NCBI RefSeq assembly: GCF_019550795.1 | Contig: NZ_CP080545.1 | Coordinates: 2,700,001-2,764,000, forward strand | Length of the DNA: 64,000 nucleotides | DNA from: Paenibacillus sp. sptzw28 | GTDB taxonomy: Bacteria > Bacillota > Bacilli > Paenibacillales > Paenibacillaceae | Direction: 5' to 3' | Part shown: positions 9,650 through 18,249 of the stretch, piece by piece | Layout of the letters: each line of letters begins with the position of its first letter | Position numbering within the stretch: the stretch's first letter is position 1 | The notes under the pieces: generated by a model | What the model was told of the DNA's origin: nothing | Seen by the model: only the letters and a program-made list of their open reading frames with translations | Databases searched by the model: none | Made by a program: the position numbers and the translations under genes

Positions 9650-10561
9650 ATGGTGGGAAAAGCGTTCTACAAGATGACACCGGGCGAAAAAATCTTCACT
9701 GTCGTTAACTACGCTTTGATCGTATTATTATGTTTAACGATTGTGCTGCCCTTCCTGAATATATTGGCGCTTTCATTCAATCTCGGGAAGGATGCGGAAC
9801 GCGGAGGCATTTTTTTCTGGCCGAGGGCTTGGTCGCTGGAAAATTACCAGGAAGTGTTCTCCTCTTCGAACATAGCGAGCGCCTTCGGAATTTCTATATT
9901 CCGCACTGTTGTCGGTACGATTGCTAGCGTCTTTCTCACTGCCATGGCGGCTTACGCTTTGAAAAGCAAAACGCTGCCGGGCGTCCGTTTTTTTACACTG
10001 CTCGTTTTTTTCACGATGCTGTTCAGTGGGGGGATTATACCTTATTACATGCTGCTGAAGTCGGTTCATCTGACGAATTCGATTTGGGTCTATGTCATCC
10101 CGAGCCTCTACAGTGCCTGGAATATTATCATTATGCGGACCTTTTTCCAGCAAATCCACATTAGTCTGGAGGAATCCGCACGAATTGACGGCTATAACGA
10201 TTTCTCAATCTTCATGCACGTGATCATGCCGCTTAGTCGGCCGGTAATTGCCGTTATTGCGCTGTTTAATGCGGTTAATCATTGGAATGACTGGTTTACG
10301 GGAGCGTTCTTCGTCCGGGAAAGCAAGCTGCGTCCGCTTTCAACACTCCTTCAGGAGATGCTTACGAAGGCCGAAGCGCTGCGCAGCACGCTGGAGCAGG
10401 CGGCAGGCTCGAAATACGACATGATCGATAAAATCCAGGTTACCGGAAATTCACTCAAGATGGCAACGATTATTATTGTGGTCGCGCCGATCATTGTGCT
10501 GTATCCTTTTATTCAGAAATATTTTGCCAAGGGCGTCATGATTGGTTCAATTAAAGAATAG
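9650..10561 (+). CDS. Sugar ABC transporter permease, LplC/YtcP type
   Basis: Encodes 303 residues with six predicted membrane helices. The site AGGAGGT immediately precedes the ATG at 9650. The start MVGKAFYKMTPGEKIFTVVN is characteristic of LplC-like proteins. The ATPase-contact loop is ESARIDGYNDFSIFMHVIMP, the C-type equivalent of the EAA motif. The end GVMIGSIKE is the family's typical C-terminus (KGVMIGSIKG). It partners with the LplB-like permease at 6801. Confidence 0.93.
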   Translation: MVGKAFYKMTPGEKIFTVVNYALIVLLCLTIVLPFLNILALSFNLGKDAERGGIFFWPRAWSLENYQEVFSSSNIASAFGISIFRTVVGTIASVFLTAMAAYALKSKTLPGVRFFTLLVFFTMLFSGGIIPYYMLLKSVHLTNSIWVYVIPSLYSAWNIIIMRTFFQQIHISLEESARIDGYNDFSIFMHVIMPLSRPVIAVIALFNAVNHWNDWFTGAFFVRESKLRPLSTLLQEMLTKAEALRSTLEQAAGSKYDMIDKIQVTGNSLKMATIIIVVAPIIVLYPFIQKYFAKGVMIGSIKE

Positions 10562-10608
10562 TATTCGGCCAAGGGAAGGTATGAATTATAGGGATTGGGA
10601 TGAGGATA

Positions 10609-11628
10609 ATGGCAGTAAAGATAAAAGACGTTGCCAAGAAGGCGGGCGTTTCGGTCACAACCGTCTCCAGAGTGTTGAACGGCGAGAAATACGTTAAGGA
10701 CGATTTGAAGCTGCGGGTGAATAGGGCAATCGAGGAGCTTGGTTATGTTCCAAGCCAAATCGCAAGAAGTCTTGTGAGCAGGAAAACGAATCTGATCGGC
10801 GTTATCGTGCCGGATATCACTTCCAACTTCTACTCGACGATCCTCAGCAGCATCGAAGAGACGGCCAGCTCGAACGGTTATAACCTGCTTGTTTGCAACA
10901 TCAGTGAAGACATTGACAAGGAATTTAAATACTTGACGATCTTCAAAGAAATGCGAGTCGAGGGAATCGTCATCATGCATGAAAAAATAAACGAGGAAAT
11001 CCGCACTTTTATTAATAAATTGAACGTTCCAGTCATCTTCTCGAGCGTTAAGCCGATGGATCAGGAGTTCATCTCCGTCATTATCGACGATTATCAGGCC
11101 GCCTATGAAGCGACAGAGCATTTAATCGGTTTGGGGCACGAGAGGATCGGGTTTATCGGCGGCGACATGAGGGATATCACTTCCGGACAGAACCGTTACA
11201 GCGGCTACCGTAATGCGCTTACCGATCACAAACTCAAGATCGTTTACGAATGGATTCGTTTCGGCGATTACAAGGTTCAAAGCGGCTACGATATGATGCG
11301 CGAGATACTGAGGGGCAAGCAGCTGCCGACTGCCGTGTTCGCTGTGAGCGACGATATGGCGGTCGGGGCGATGAACTGCATCTACGATCATAAACTGCAG
11401 GTTCCGGGCGATATTTCGGTCGTCGGATTCGATGGAAGCCAGTTGACCGAGCTGGTGCGGCCCCGTCTATCCTCGATGGAACAGCCGATTTATGAGATGG
11501 GGAGCGTGACCGTCGGAACGCTTCTGAAATTAATATCGGCCGAGGGCGAATACGACTCGGGCGGTGATATCATTATGAAGCACCGGTTTATTGCGCGGGA
11601 CAGCTGCAGGAGAATAGTGAATCCGTAG
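10609..11628 (+). CDS. LacI-family transcriptional regulator
   Basis: Encodes 339 residues. An N-terminal helix-turn-helix (KIKDVAKKAGVSVTTVSRVL) and hinge helix (PSQIARSLVSRKTNLIGV) are followed by a periplasmic-binding-like sensor domain with VIVPDITSNFYSTIL and ISVVGFDGSQLTELVRPRLS. The ATG at 10609 is preferred because GATGAGG precedes it; an ATG at 10600 in the same frame would add MRI. It lies in the same direction between the second permease and the kinase, so it is probably co-transcribed and autoregulated. The most likely targets are this operon and the divergent GH88 gene through the palindrome at 6520. The inducer is probably an imported or phosphorylated sugar. Confidence 0.93.
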   Translation: MAVKIKDVAKKAGVSVTTVSRVLNGEKYVKDDLKLRVNRAIEELGYVPSQIARSLVSRKTNLIGVIVPDITSNFYSTILSSIEETASSNGYNLLVCNISEDIDKEFKYLTIFKEMRVEGIVIMHEKINEEIRTFINKLNVPVIFSSVKPMDQEFISVIIDDYQAAYEATEHLIGLGHERIGFIGGDMRDITSGQNRYSGYRNALTDHKLKIVYEWIRFGDYKVQSGYDMMREILRGKQLPTAVFAVSDDMAVGAMNCIYDHKLQVPGDISVVGFDGSQLTELVRPRLSSMEQPIYEMGSVTVGTLLKLISAEGEYDSGGDIIMKHRFIARDSCRRIVNP

Positions 11629-11679
11629 TCTGCGAAGGTTTCGCTTTGCAGGGCTGCGAGCGGGAGAAGAGGGAACGCC

Positions 11680-12639
11680 TTGAAGAAATACGATGCGGTT
11701 GTGATCGGAGACGCGAATATCGACCTTATTGTTGTAGGTTGTCTGGAGTCTCCGCTCCCGGGACAGGAAGTGTTTGTTCGGGATATGCGGATTGAGGTGG
11801 GCGGAGGCGCGGCCTTATTCAGCTTGGCTTTGGCTAAGCTTGGTATGCGTATCGCCTTTAACGGCATTCTCGGCGGCGACTATTTCGGCACTTATATAAG
11901 GGATGAATTCAAACGGCATGGTATCGATACCAGATATATGAAGAAAAGTGCAGTCCACAAAACCGGGATTTCTATCGCAATCAATCCGGAGAAGGACCGG
12001 TCATTTATTACGTATTCGGGTTCTAATGCCGAGCTCAGCCTGCAGCTGCTGGATCTGGAGAGCGCTGCCCTCGGACGGCACGTTCACTTGACCAACTACA
12101 AAGGCAGCTTGAATCACCGGGAATTCATGGATATGGTGGAGAAATTAAAGTCCATGGGCATAACGACCTCCTGCGATACGGGATGGGACGATACCGGGGA
12201 ATGGTATAAAGGCATTTATGAATTGATGGAGCGTGTTGACGTTTTCTTCATGAACGAGACGGAAGCGAACCACTATACCGGGTGCTCCAATGCGGATGAC
12301 AGCCTCAAAGCACTTGCCAAGCACAGCAGCCACATCATCGTTAAGCTGGGGTCACATGGCGCCATATCGAATTACCGTGGAAAGACGAACCGCAAAGAAG
12401 GCTTCCACGTAAGGACGGTCGACACGACAGGTGCCGGAGATTGCTTTAACGCCGGTTATATATATGGATTCTTATCGGGAAAGGACCCGGAAGAATGTCT
12501 GCTGTACGGGAACGTCTGCGGAGCGATGTCCGTAGGCGCGGTTGGGGGCAGCAGAGGCGCTCCGGGCCGCGAGGAGCTGCTGCGTTTTATTGACCAGCAT
12601 GATAAAGGCGGTCGTACTATGAAATGGGGAGGAGGATAG
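11680..12639 (+). CDS. PfkB-family carbohydrate kinase
   Basis: Encodes 319 residues from a TTG start, with GGGAGAAGAGGGA ahead of it. PfkB kinases phosphorylate a sugar hydroxyl with ATP. The N-terminal signature is the GGGAALFSLALAKLG region, with an upstream GDANIDL strand. The C-terminal signature is DTTGAGDCFNAGYIYG, which holds the catalytic Asp and the anion hole GAGD. The substrate cannot be read from sequence. It lies four bases upstream of the GH4 gene, so the two are translationally close and probably act in one pathway. Ribokinase, fructokinase and KdgK are related alternatives; the GH4 neighbour makes phosphorylation of a disaccharide or its released sugar plausible. Confidence 0.9.
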   Translation: MKKYDAVVIGDANIDLIVVGCLESPLPGQEVFVRDMRIEVGGGAALFSLALAKLGMRIAFNGILGGDYFGTYIRDEFKRHGIDTRYMKKSAVHKTGISIAINPEKDRSFITYSGSNAELSLQLLDLESAALGRHVHLTNYKGSLNHREFMDMVEKLKSMGITTSCDTGWDDTGEWYKGIYELMERVDVFFMNETEANHYTGCSNADDSLKALAKHSSHIIVKLGSHGAISNYRGKTNRKEGFHVRTVDTTGAGDCFNAGYIYGFLSGKDPEECLLYGNVCGAMSVGAVGGSRGAPGREELLRFIDQHDKGGRTMKWGGG

Positions 12640-12642
12640 ATC

Positions 12643-14010
12643 ATGAAACTGACGCTGATCGGCGGAGGGGGCGTTAGGGCCGTCCTTTTTACCAAGAGCC
12701 TGACATTGAAGGCGGAGCAATCCGGCATTGACTATCTGGTTCTGCTGGATACGGATGAGGAGCAGCTGGAGATTATCGCTAAGCTGTGCCGGATTGTTAT
12801 TGCCGAGAGCGGCGTCAAGCTGAAGCTCGGCATCTCCACCGACGCGCGCGAAGCCCTTCGGAATGCGGATTATATCGTAACAACCGTACGCGTAGGTAAA
12901 GAGCAGTCCCGATATACCGATGAACAAATCGCTTTGGACTGCGGAGTGATAGGGCAGGAGACTACAGGTCCGGCCGGCTTCTCCATGGCGATCCGAACCA
13001 TCCCCGTGCTGCTTGACTATTGCAAATTGGCCGCTGAGGTCGCGCCGGAGGCATGGATTTTCAACTTCTCCAACCCTTCGGGGCTGGTTACCCAGGCGCT
13101 GAGAAGCGCCGGCTACGATCGGGTTATCGGGATATGCGATACGCCGAGCCATACTAAGCTGCGCATGGCCGAAGTAATGGGTGTGGACCCGAACAGGCTT
13201 TATGTGGAGTTTTTCGGATTGAACCATTTATCTTGGATAAGCAAGGTTGTCTATAATCAGCTGAACCTGCTCCCAACACTCAAGAACGACAGGGCTTTTA
13301 CCTCCCGCATCGATGAATTTGGCATGTTCGACAGCGATTTGCTGACCGCCCTTCCCTATTTGCCTAACGAGTATTTATATTACTACTACCACAGGGAGAG
13401 AGCGTTTGAGAACATTATGAAATCCGGGATGACCCGTGGACAGATGATCGCGCAGAACAACAAGGAAATGCTGGAAGTGTTGAAAAGCATGCCGATCGAA
13501 AGCAACCCGCAGCAGGCTATCCAAACCTATCTCTACTATACGCAGAAAAGAGAAGCTTCGTACATGGCCATCGAGACGGCAACGGCGGCTAAGGAAATTG
13601 CACCGGTGGAGCAGCTTCAGCTTCCCGAGTCGCTTGGTTATGCGGGAGTGATGCTCGATTTCGTAGAAGCGCTGCAAGCAAAGACGAGACGCAATATCGT
13701 ATTATCTGTCCCGAATAAAGGTGCAATCGCCGGTTTTGCAGATGATGACGTTGTTGAAATTTCCTGTGTAGTGAGTCGGGAAGGAGCGAAGCCGGTTGCT
13801 ATCGGCGAGATTCCGGAACCCATGTATCTGCTGATGAAAAGTGTAAAGCGGTTCGAACGATTGACCGTGGAAGCGGTGAAGCACAATTCCAAAGAGCTTG
13901 CCGTCGAGGCCCTTATGGCCCACCCTCTCGTAAATTCCTACTCGCTGGCGAAGCGGCTTACGGGAGAGTATTTGTCGGCTTATAAGGAGATTTTGGGAGA
14001 GTGGAAGTAG
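12643..14010 (+). CDS. Glycoside hydrolase family 4 (6-phospho-beta-glucosidase-like)
   Basis: Encodes 455 residues, the usual GH4 length. GH4 enzymes use NAD+ and a divalent metal to break glycosidic bonds by an oxidation-elimination route. Seen here: a Rossmann loop LIGGGGVRAVLF at the N-terminus, RVGKEQSRYTDEQIALDCGV, GQETTGPAGFSMAIRTIP, NFSNPSGLVTQAL, the metal-ligand Cys in GICDTPSH and the metal-ligand His in GLNHLSW. The GQETTGP block is typical of the 6-phospho-beta-glucosidase branch. Most members of that branch act on phosphodisaccharides made by PTS, but this operon has an ABC importer and a kinase instead. The sequence CDTPSH differs from the common CNVPI, so substrate preference could differ too. 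Confidence 0.9.
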   Translation: MKLTLIGGGGVRAVLFTKSLTLKAEQSGIDYLVLLDTDEEQLEIIAKLCRIVIAESGVKLKLGISTDAREALRNADYIVTTVRVGKEQSRYTDEQIALDCGVIGQETTGPAGFSMAIRTIPVLLDYCKLAAEVAPEAWIFNFSNPSGLVTQALRSAGYDRVIGICDTPSHTKLRMAEVMGVDPNRLYVEFFGLNHLSWISKVVYNQLNLLPTLKNDRAFTSRIDEFGMFDSDLLTALPYLPNEYLYYYYHRERAFENIMKSGMTRGQMIAQNNKEMLEVLKSMPIESNPQQAIQTYLYYTQKREASYMAIETATAAKEIAPVEQLQLPESLGYAGVMLDFVEALQAKTRRNIVLSVPNKGAIAGFADDDVVEISCVVSREGAKPVAIGEIPEPMYLLMKSVKRFERLTVEAVKHNSKELAVEALMAHPLVNSYSLAKRLTGEYLSAYKEILGEWK

Positions 14011-14058
14011 GTCACAGTACCTTCCTAGGGTCGCAGAAAAAAGTCATACGTTAAATTT

Positions 14059-14083
14059 GAACCGCTCATAAGAGCGGTTTTTC
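14059..14083 (+). terminator. Terminator of the importer-kinase-GH4 operon
   Basis: AACCGCTC-ATAA-GAGCGGTT followed by TTTCT, 50 bases after the GH4 stop. Confidence 0.85.
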
Positions 14084-14264
14084 TAGTTGTCATTTAAACT
14101 GGAATAAACAGGTTTGCGTCATTACCGCATCTTTGCAGCAATTAAAGGAAATCTTCATCGATTCACGAATATCCTAAATGAAGCCGACCCGGCCAAAAGC
14201 TATGAAACCCAATTAAAAGAATTGTTTCCAAGTAGAGAAACAATAAAGACAGGAGAATGTAGAT

Positions 14265-14348
14265 ATGGATTACATGCTAAGTAAAGCGGGAGTTAAAGCT
14301 GCACCTGTGTCATACAATTCCAGGGACTGGAGTGCGATATATGCTTAA
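14265..14348 (+). CDS. Possible 27-residue leader ORF overlapping the APH-like gene
   Basis: An ATG at 14265 follows AGGAG at a normal spacing and opens 27 codons ending TYR-ALA-stop. The stop overlaps the proposed start of the next gene at 14341 by eight bases, a layout that suggests coupled translation or a leader peptide. The same stretch (14109-14282) is also open in another frame, reading HYRIFAAIKGNLHRF and beyond without a start, which could be a decayed gene end. Neither product is recognised. Confidence 0.3.
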   Translation: MDYMLSKAGVKAAPVSYNSRDWSAIYA

Positions 14349-15327
14349 TTTGGCCGTTAATCATTCCGTCATATCTTCCGATGCATTGGCACCTGTGATA
14401 ACTGATCTTTATAATATTGGTGACGTCACGGAATGCAGGTTCCTCAGTAACGGGCTTAATGATACTTATTTAGTGGACACCGGCGATAATAAATACATAT
14501 TGCGAATTTACAAAGCTAATTGGCGAAATAAAAGCGATATCGATTTTGAAATTGAATTGTTAAATCACCTGATATTAAATGGAGTCCCGGTGTCTCATTC
14601 AGTAATGAAGAAGGATGGCGGGTACCTTACGCAATTAGCGGCCCATGAGGGAGTGCGTTTCGCAGCTCTGTTTACCTACGCGGCAGGAGGCCATTCGGAC
14701 AGTAAAGAGAATTCTTCCTTATATGGCGAACAAGTCGCCAGGATGCATTTGGCACTCGATGATTTCCACTGCAGTCATGAAAGATTTGCAATTGATCTGG
14801 ATCATTTGCTTAAGGAACCTATTCGGCCGATTAAGCGTCTGTTAGCTCACAGACCGGAGGATATCGAGTATCTGGAGTCATTATCTTCTTCGTTGCAGAG
14901 ACGCATAAACAGGATTTCTTTCGAGCTGGATTGGGGTGTCTGTCACGGTGACCTGCATGGGGGAAATGTGCACTTTCATGATAGTGCCTTAACTCATTTT
15001 GACTTTGATTGTGCCGGGTTTGGCTGGAGAGCTTATGATTTGTCTGTATTCCTCTGGGCGAAGGTGCGAGGACGCGGGAAAGACCAGTTTAACAACGAAC
15101 TGTGGGGCGTTTTCCTCGATTCCTACCAGAAGCATAAAATGCTTTCTGTACATGATATTGAAGCGATTCCTACCTTTGTGGCGATTAGGGAGATATGGTT
15201 AATGGGTCTGCATACGGGCAACTCGCAAATATGGGGAGCGTGGCAAAACGATCAATACTTCAACACGAACCTGCAGTTTCTGCGGGATTGGTGTTTAGAG
15301 CATTCCATAAACTGTGAAAAAGAGTGA
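14341..15327 (+). CDS. Aminoglycoside phosphotransferase-family kinase (APH/SrkA-like)
   Basis: Encodes 328 residues. The ATG at 14341 has GGAG eight bases upstream. The family is kinase-fold small-molecule phosphotransferases (APH, homoserine kinase ThrB-like, SrkA). The nucleotide-binding strand pair is VDTGDNKYILRIYK, with the ATP-lysine equivalent replaced by Arg or Lys in LRIYK. The catalytic loop is GVCHGDLHGGNVHF, with Asp as base, and the metal-binding motif FDFDCAG follows. No membrane segment. The acceptor is unknown, and antibiotic resistance should not be assumed, since many members act on metabolites. The GNAT gene begins four bases after its stop, so they likely form one unit. 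Confidence 0.85.
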   Translation: MLNLAVNHSVISSDALAPVITDLYNIGDVTECRFLSNGLNDTYLVDTGDNKYILRIYKANWRNKSDIDFEIELLNHLILNGVPVSHSVMKKDGGYLTQLAAHEGVRFAALFTYAAGGHSDSKENSSLYGEQVARMHLALDDFHCSHERFAIDLDHLLKEPIRPIKRLLAHRPEDIEYLESLSSSLQRRINRISFELDWGVCHGDLHGGNVHFHDSALTHFDFDCAGFGWRAYDLSVFLWAKVRGRGKDQFNNELWGVFLDSYQKHKMLSVHDIEAIPTFVAIREIWLMGLHTGNSQIWGAWQNDQYFNTNLQFLRDWCLEHSINCEKE

Positions 15328-15331
15328 TAAT

Positions 15332-15976
15332 ATGAATATTGATATATCTCTGGTACCATATGAGGAAAAAACGGTTCTCTATAACCTGATTCAGCTATAT
15401 CGTTATGACAGCAGTGAGTTTGATGGACATGTTTTAAATAGCCATGGATTTTATTTATATAAATATTTCGATCACCAATGGACAGACGAATATCGTCGTC
15501 CATTTATAGTGAAAGTAGACGGGGAAATTGCAGGGTTTGCTCTGGTTAGTCTTGATGTTCCTACGCAATACATGAAACTCAGTTCAGCGGAAAAGACGAA
15601 CACAATTGGTGATTTCTTTATTATGAGGAAATACAAGCGTAAGGGTGTGGGAAAAGAGGTTGCTTTCTCGCTATTTAAACAGTTTCGTGGCACGTGGGAG
15701 ATTAGACAAACATATGGCAATAAGGACGCTTACGAGTTCTGGAAGCACGTAATTGCAAAGTACAAGGGGAACGTCTCGTATGACGAGCAAATGATAGAAG
15801 ATGAGAGATGGAAGGGCCCTGGGGTCTGTCAAATCTTTTGTGTAAACTCTTTTCGTGCTTTCCCCCGAGGGGGGAATTTTATCGCAGATGCTGTCCGATG
15901 CGGTCCGGATAGAAAACGGAGAGCTGCAGCAGCATTTGACCCCAGTTTTGAACGCGGCCTGTCCATTTACGCGTAA
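15332..15976 (+). CDS. GNAT N-acetyltransferase with C-terminus replaced by IS sequence
   Basis: The ATG at 15332 is chosen because it follows the APH stop by four bases; an in-frame GTG lies at 15314. Acetyl-CoA-dependent acetyltransferase fold: IVKVDGEIAGFALV (strands 3-4) and the CoA-binding turn MRKYKRKGVGKEVAFSLF. The true family end, TYGNKDAYEFWKHV and KGNVSYDEQMIEDERWKGP, stops at 15820, where an IS256-family element is inserted. The frame then runs about 50 codons into the element (GVCQIFCVNSF and on) and stops at 15976. Removing the element and one target copy restores PVFVFQS and a stop at 17198-17200, so only the last six or so residues were lost. The fused protein may or may not be active. 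Confidence 0.85.
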   Translation: MNIDISLVPYEEKTVLYNLIQLYRYDSSEFDGHVLNSHGFYLYKYFDHQWTDEYRRPFIVKVDGEIAGFALVSLDVPTQYMKLSSAEKTNTIGDFFIMRKYKRKGVGKEVAFSLFKQFRGTWEIRQTYGNKDAYEFWKHVIAKYKGNVSYDEQMIEDERWKGPGVCQIFCVNSFRAFPRGGNFIADAVRCGPDRKRRAAAAFDPSFERGLSIYA

Positions 15977-17172
15977 CATCCATGGTGGCCAGATAAAGCA
16001 TTTTCAACAAGGATTCATCCGTCGGGAAGATGCTTTTTCCCTTCGTCACTTTGCGAAGTTGGCGGTGGTAACTCTCGATGATGTTGGTGGTGTAAATGAG
16101 CTTGCGGATTTCGGGTGGATACTTGAAGAAGGTGGCCAGCTCATCCCAGTTATTGCGCCAAGAGCGAATGATGAGCGGGTACTTATTCCCCCAGGTTTCC
16201 TCGAAGCGATCGAGCTCGACGAGTGCCATTTCTTCCGTCGCTGCTTTGTAAATCGGCTTCAGGTCAGCTGTTACCTTCTTCAGATCCTTGTAAGAGACGT
16301 AACGGGTGGAGTTGCGGATCTGGTGGATGATACACTTCTGAATATCCGTTTTCGCGTAACAAGCCTGAATGGCTTGGCTGAAGCCGGTCAGATTGTCGAC
16401 ACAGATGATAAGGATATCATGCACGCCCCGGTTCTTCAGGTCGTTTAGAACATTAAGCCAGAACTTGGCGGATTCATGCTCACCAATCCACATGCCCAGT
16501 ACATCCTTGTTGCCATCCAGGTCGATGCCGATTACCATGTAGGCGGCTTTATTGACAATGGCACCATCTTGCTTCACCTTGAAGTGTATGGCATCCAGGA
16601 AGACAACCGCGTACACGCCTTGGAGCGGCCGGTTCTGCCATTCCTTAATCAAGGGAATGATCTTGTTGGTCACGTTAGAAATAAAGGTGGGAGAGACCTC
16701 AATCCCATACAGATTTTGCAGATGATCCTGAATCTCACGCGTGCTGACACCTTTGGCATAAAGGGCAATAATCTGATCTTCAATGCCGGTCACATTAGAC
16801 TGGTGCTTCTTCACCACCAGGGGTTCAAATTCCCCTTGCCGGTCACGGGGAACGGCGATCTCCTGATCACCATACTCACTTACGATGTTTTTCTTACTCT
16901 TGCCATTACGACTGTTGGTTGTCTGTTTGTTCTGCATATCGTGCTTTTCATAGCCCAGATGTTCATCCATCTCGGCTTCCAGCATCTCCTGCAGCGTTTC
17001 AGCAAACAGCTCTTTCAACGCATTCTGTGCATCCTGCGCAGAGACCAACTTATTCTCCTTGATGAACTGCCGGAGTTGCTGTTTCGTCCATAATCCCATG
17101 TGTTCTCCCCAACCTTTCTTCTACTTCCATTGTAATAGGTTTAGGAGTTTACACAATCTATTTTACAGACTC
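15822..17172 (-). mobile_element. IS256-family insertion sequence, 1351 bp, apparently complete
   Basis: Left end GGGTCTGTCAAAT and right end (read inward) GAGTCTGTAAAAT are imperfect inverted repeats, matching at 23 of the first 28 positions and both ending in GTGTAAACTC (15822-15849 and 17145-17172). An 8-bp direct repeat GGGCCCTG flanks the element (15814-15821 and 17173-17180); 8-9 bp is standard for IS256. One transposase gene fills it. Intact ends and target duplication point to a recent insertion. Confidence 0.95.
15879..17099 (-). CDS. IS256-family (Mutator-like) transposase
   Basis: Encodes 406 residues, full length for the family. The DDE catalytic residues can be placed: Asp in VVFLDAIHFKV, Asp in ICVDNLTGFSQ, and Glu in TTNIIESYHRQLRK. 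The N-terminal part carries the characteristic QEMLEAEMDEHLGYEKHD, and CIIHQIRNSTRYVSYKD is the usual family block. The frame is uninterrupted, so the transposase should be functional. It reads opposite to the GNAT gene it interrupts, and its 3' end overlaps the GNAT read-through tail by 98 bases. Confidence 0.97.
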   Translation of the reverse strand: MGLWTKQQLRQFIKENKLVSAQDAQNALKELFAETLQEMLEAEMDEHLGYEKHDMQNKQTTNSRNGKSKKNIVSEYGDQEIAVPRDRQGEFEPLVVKKHQSNVTGIEDQIIALYAKGVSTREIQDHLQNLYGIEVSPTFISNVTNKIIPLIKEWQNRPLQGVYAVVFLDAIHFKVKQDGAIVNKAAYMVIGIDLDGNKDVLGMWIGEHESAKFWLNVLNDLKNRGVHDILIICVDNLTGFSQAIQACYAKTDIQKCIIHQIRNSTRYVSYKDLKKVTADLKPIYKAATEEMALVELDRFEETWGNKYPLIIRSWRNNWDELATFFKYPPEIRKLIYTTNIIESYHRQLRKVTKGKSIFPTDESLLKMLYLATMDVTRKWTGRVQNWGQMLLQLSVFYPDRIGQHLR

Positions 17173-17200
17173 GGGCCCTGTGTTTGTGTTCCAATCTTAA
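17173..17200 (+). pseudogene. Detached 3' end of the GNAT gene
   Basis: Starts with the second copy of the target duplication, then reads GTG TTT GTG TTC CAA TCT TAA, the original last codons and stop of the gene beginning at 15332. Confidence 0.85.
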
Positions 17201-17221
17201 TATTTAGTTGGTCAGTACAGC

Positions 17222-17255
17222 AAGAAGCGCCCCGGTTTCTCCCGGGGCGCTTCTT
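17222..17255. terminator. Strong hairpin between convergent genes
   Basis: AAGAAGCGCCCCGG and CCGGGGCGCTTCTT form a 14-bp stem. It lies after the old GNAT end and 14 bases past the stop of the minus-strand gene at 17269, so it can serve both strands. Confidence 0.75.
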
Positions 17256-17268
17256 CGGCAATTCCGTA

Positions 17269-18243
17269 CTAATCTAACAATTCCAGCATCCGCTCCAGCA
17301 GCATAATGCCTTGTGTTTCTTCCGCCTTCGCTTCACGGAGCAGTTCCAGGGCACGCTCTGCCTGAGCATCTTGGTTTGGTTCTCCGCCTTGGGGGAAGGG
17401 AAACATTGAGCGCATCTGACCAAGTCGTTCTGCTACGATACTGTAATGCTCCGCCGCCTCTTTAGCCAACGCACGAAATTGCCCATCATGCTGTTCATCA
17501 CCCGGCCAGCTTGTGGAAAGCTCTTGCAGGAACTGCTCTGCAAACTCTCGCGCATCACAAATTTTCCCCGTGTTGACTCCGTTACCGAAGGGATCAACAG
17601 ACCGGTTGATGAATGCCTCCATCCAAGCATCATAGGCGGCAAGTCCGTTGCGATGATTCGATGATTCAAGTTCAACATACGTGTCGTGGGCATGATTGAC
17701 GGCAAGCTGGAGAGCGCCCCTCAGTATACTCCGACGGTCGACCGGCCGGGAACCTGTAACCGCCAGCACATACAGCTCCGTGACTTCGCCCCGTCCCAGC
17801 TTTTCGTATGGCAGTTCGCCGTCCTTTCGAATGTCCCTGCATTGAAAAATGCGTTTCTCATCGTCATAGCCGTAGATGACTCCCCACTCCGGAATGAATA
17901 AGTCCCAGCCAAGTGCAGGCAACCCTCTGTCAATTGTCTCTTGGACGAGTCTGATTCCTTCTTCTAATTCCTCTGGAGTTGGAGGAGTATTAGTCTGTTT
18001 CCCTGCGGTTTGTATCGTAAAGCCAAGGTTCTGCATCACTTCGCCATGACGAAGCTTCCAATCGAAAAAAGAATAGCTGCCGACCTCGACCGCTTCCCGA
18101 TCGATGATGATGCGAAATGCATGACCAGAATAGCCCATTACATTAACCAGAGACATACCCGCCTTATCCGTATATTGCAGTATGCTGTGCAGCGCGGTTG
18201 TATCTGTGTTGTGACTCCATGTAAAATCAGTTCTGTTCCCCAT
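17269..18243 (-). CDS. Uncharacterised protein encoded with an ECF sigma factor
   Basis: Encodes 324 residues. GGAAGGATTGAG, which includes the stop of the sigma gene, serves as its ribosome site. The N-terminal half (TTALHSILQYTDKAGMS, VNVMGYSGHAFRIII, then a WDLFIPEWGVIYGYDD segment) resembles the BtrH N-terminal-like or C39-like fold in pattern, but no catalytic Cys is visible at the expected place. The second half is helical (AVNHAHDTYVELE, AAEHYSIVAERL) and acidic. No signal peptide or membrane helix. Its start lies six bases after the sigma factor stop, so they are one operon. It may regulate or be regulated by that sigma factor. Function not known. Confidence 0.7.
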   Translation of the reverse strand: MGNRTDFTWSHNTDTTALHSILQYTDKAGMSLVNVMGYSGHAFRIIIDREAVEVGSYSFFDWKLRHGEVMQNLGFTIQTAGKQTNTPPTPEELEEGIRLVQETIDRGLPALGWDLFIPEWGVIYGYDDEKRIFQCRDIRKDGELPYEKLGRGEVTELYVLAVTGSRPVDRRSILRGALQLAVNHAHDTYVELESSNHRNGLAAYDAWMEAFINRSVDPFGNGVNTGKICDAREFAEQFLQELSTSWPGDEQHDGQFRALAKEAAEHYSIVAERLGQMRSMFPFPQGGEPNQDAQAERALELLREAKAEETQGIMLLERMLELLD

Positions 18244-18249
18244 AATATC

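Noticed and set aside
15855..16448. Plus-strand frame opposite the IS256 transposase
   Set aside because: Antisense shadow of the transposase.
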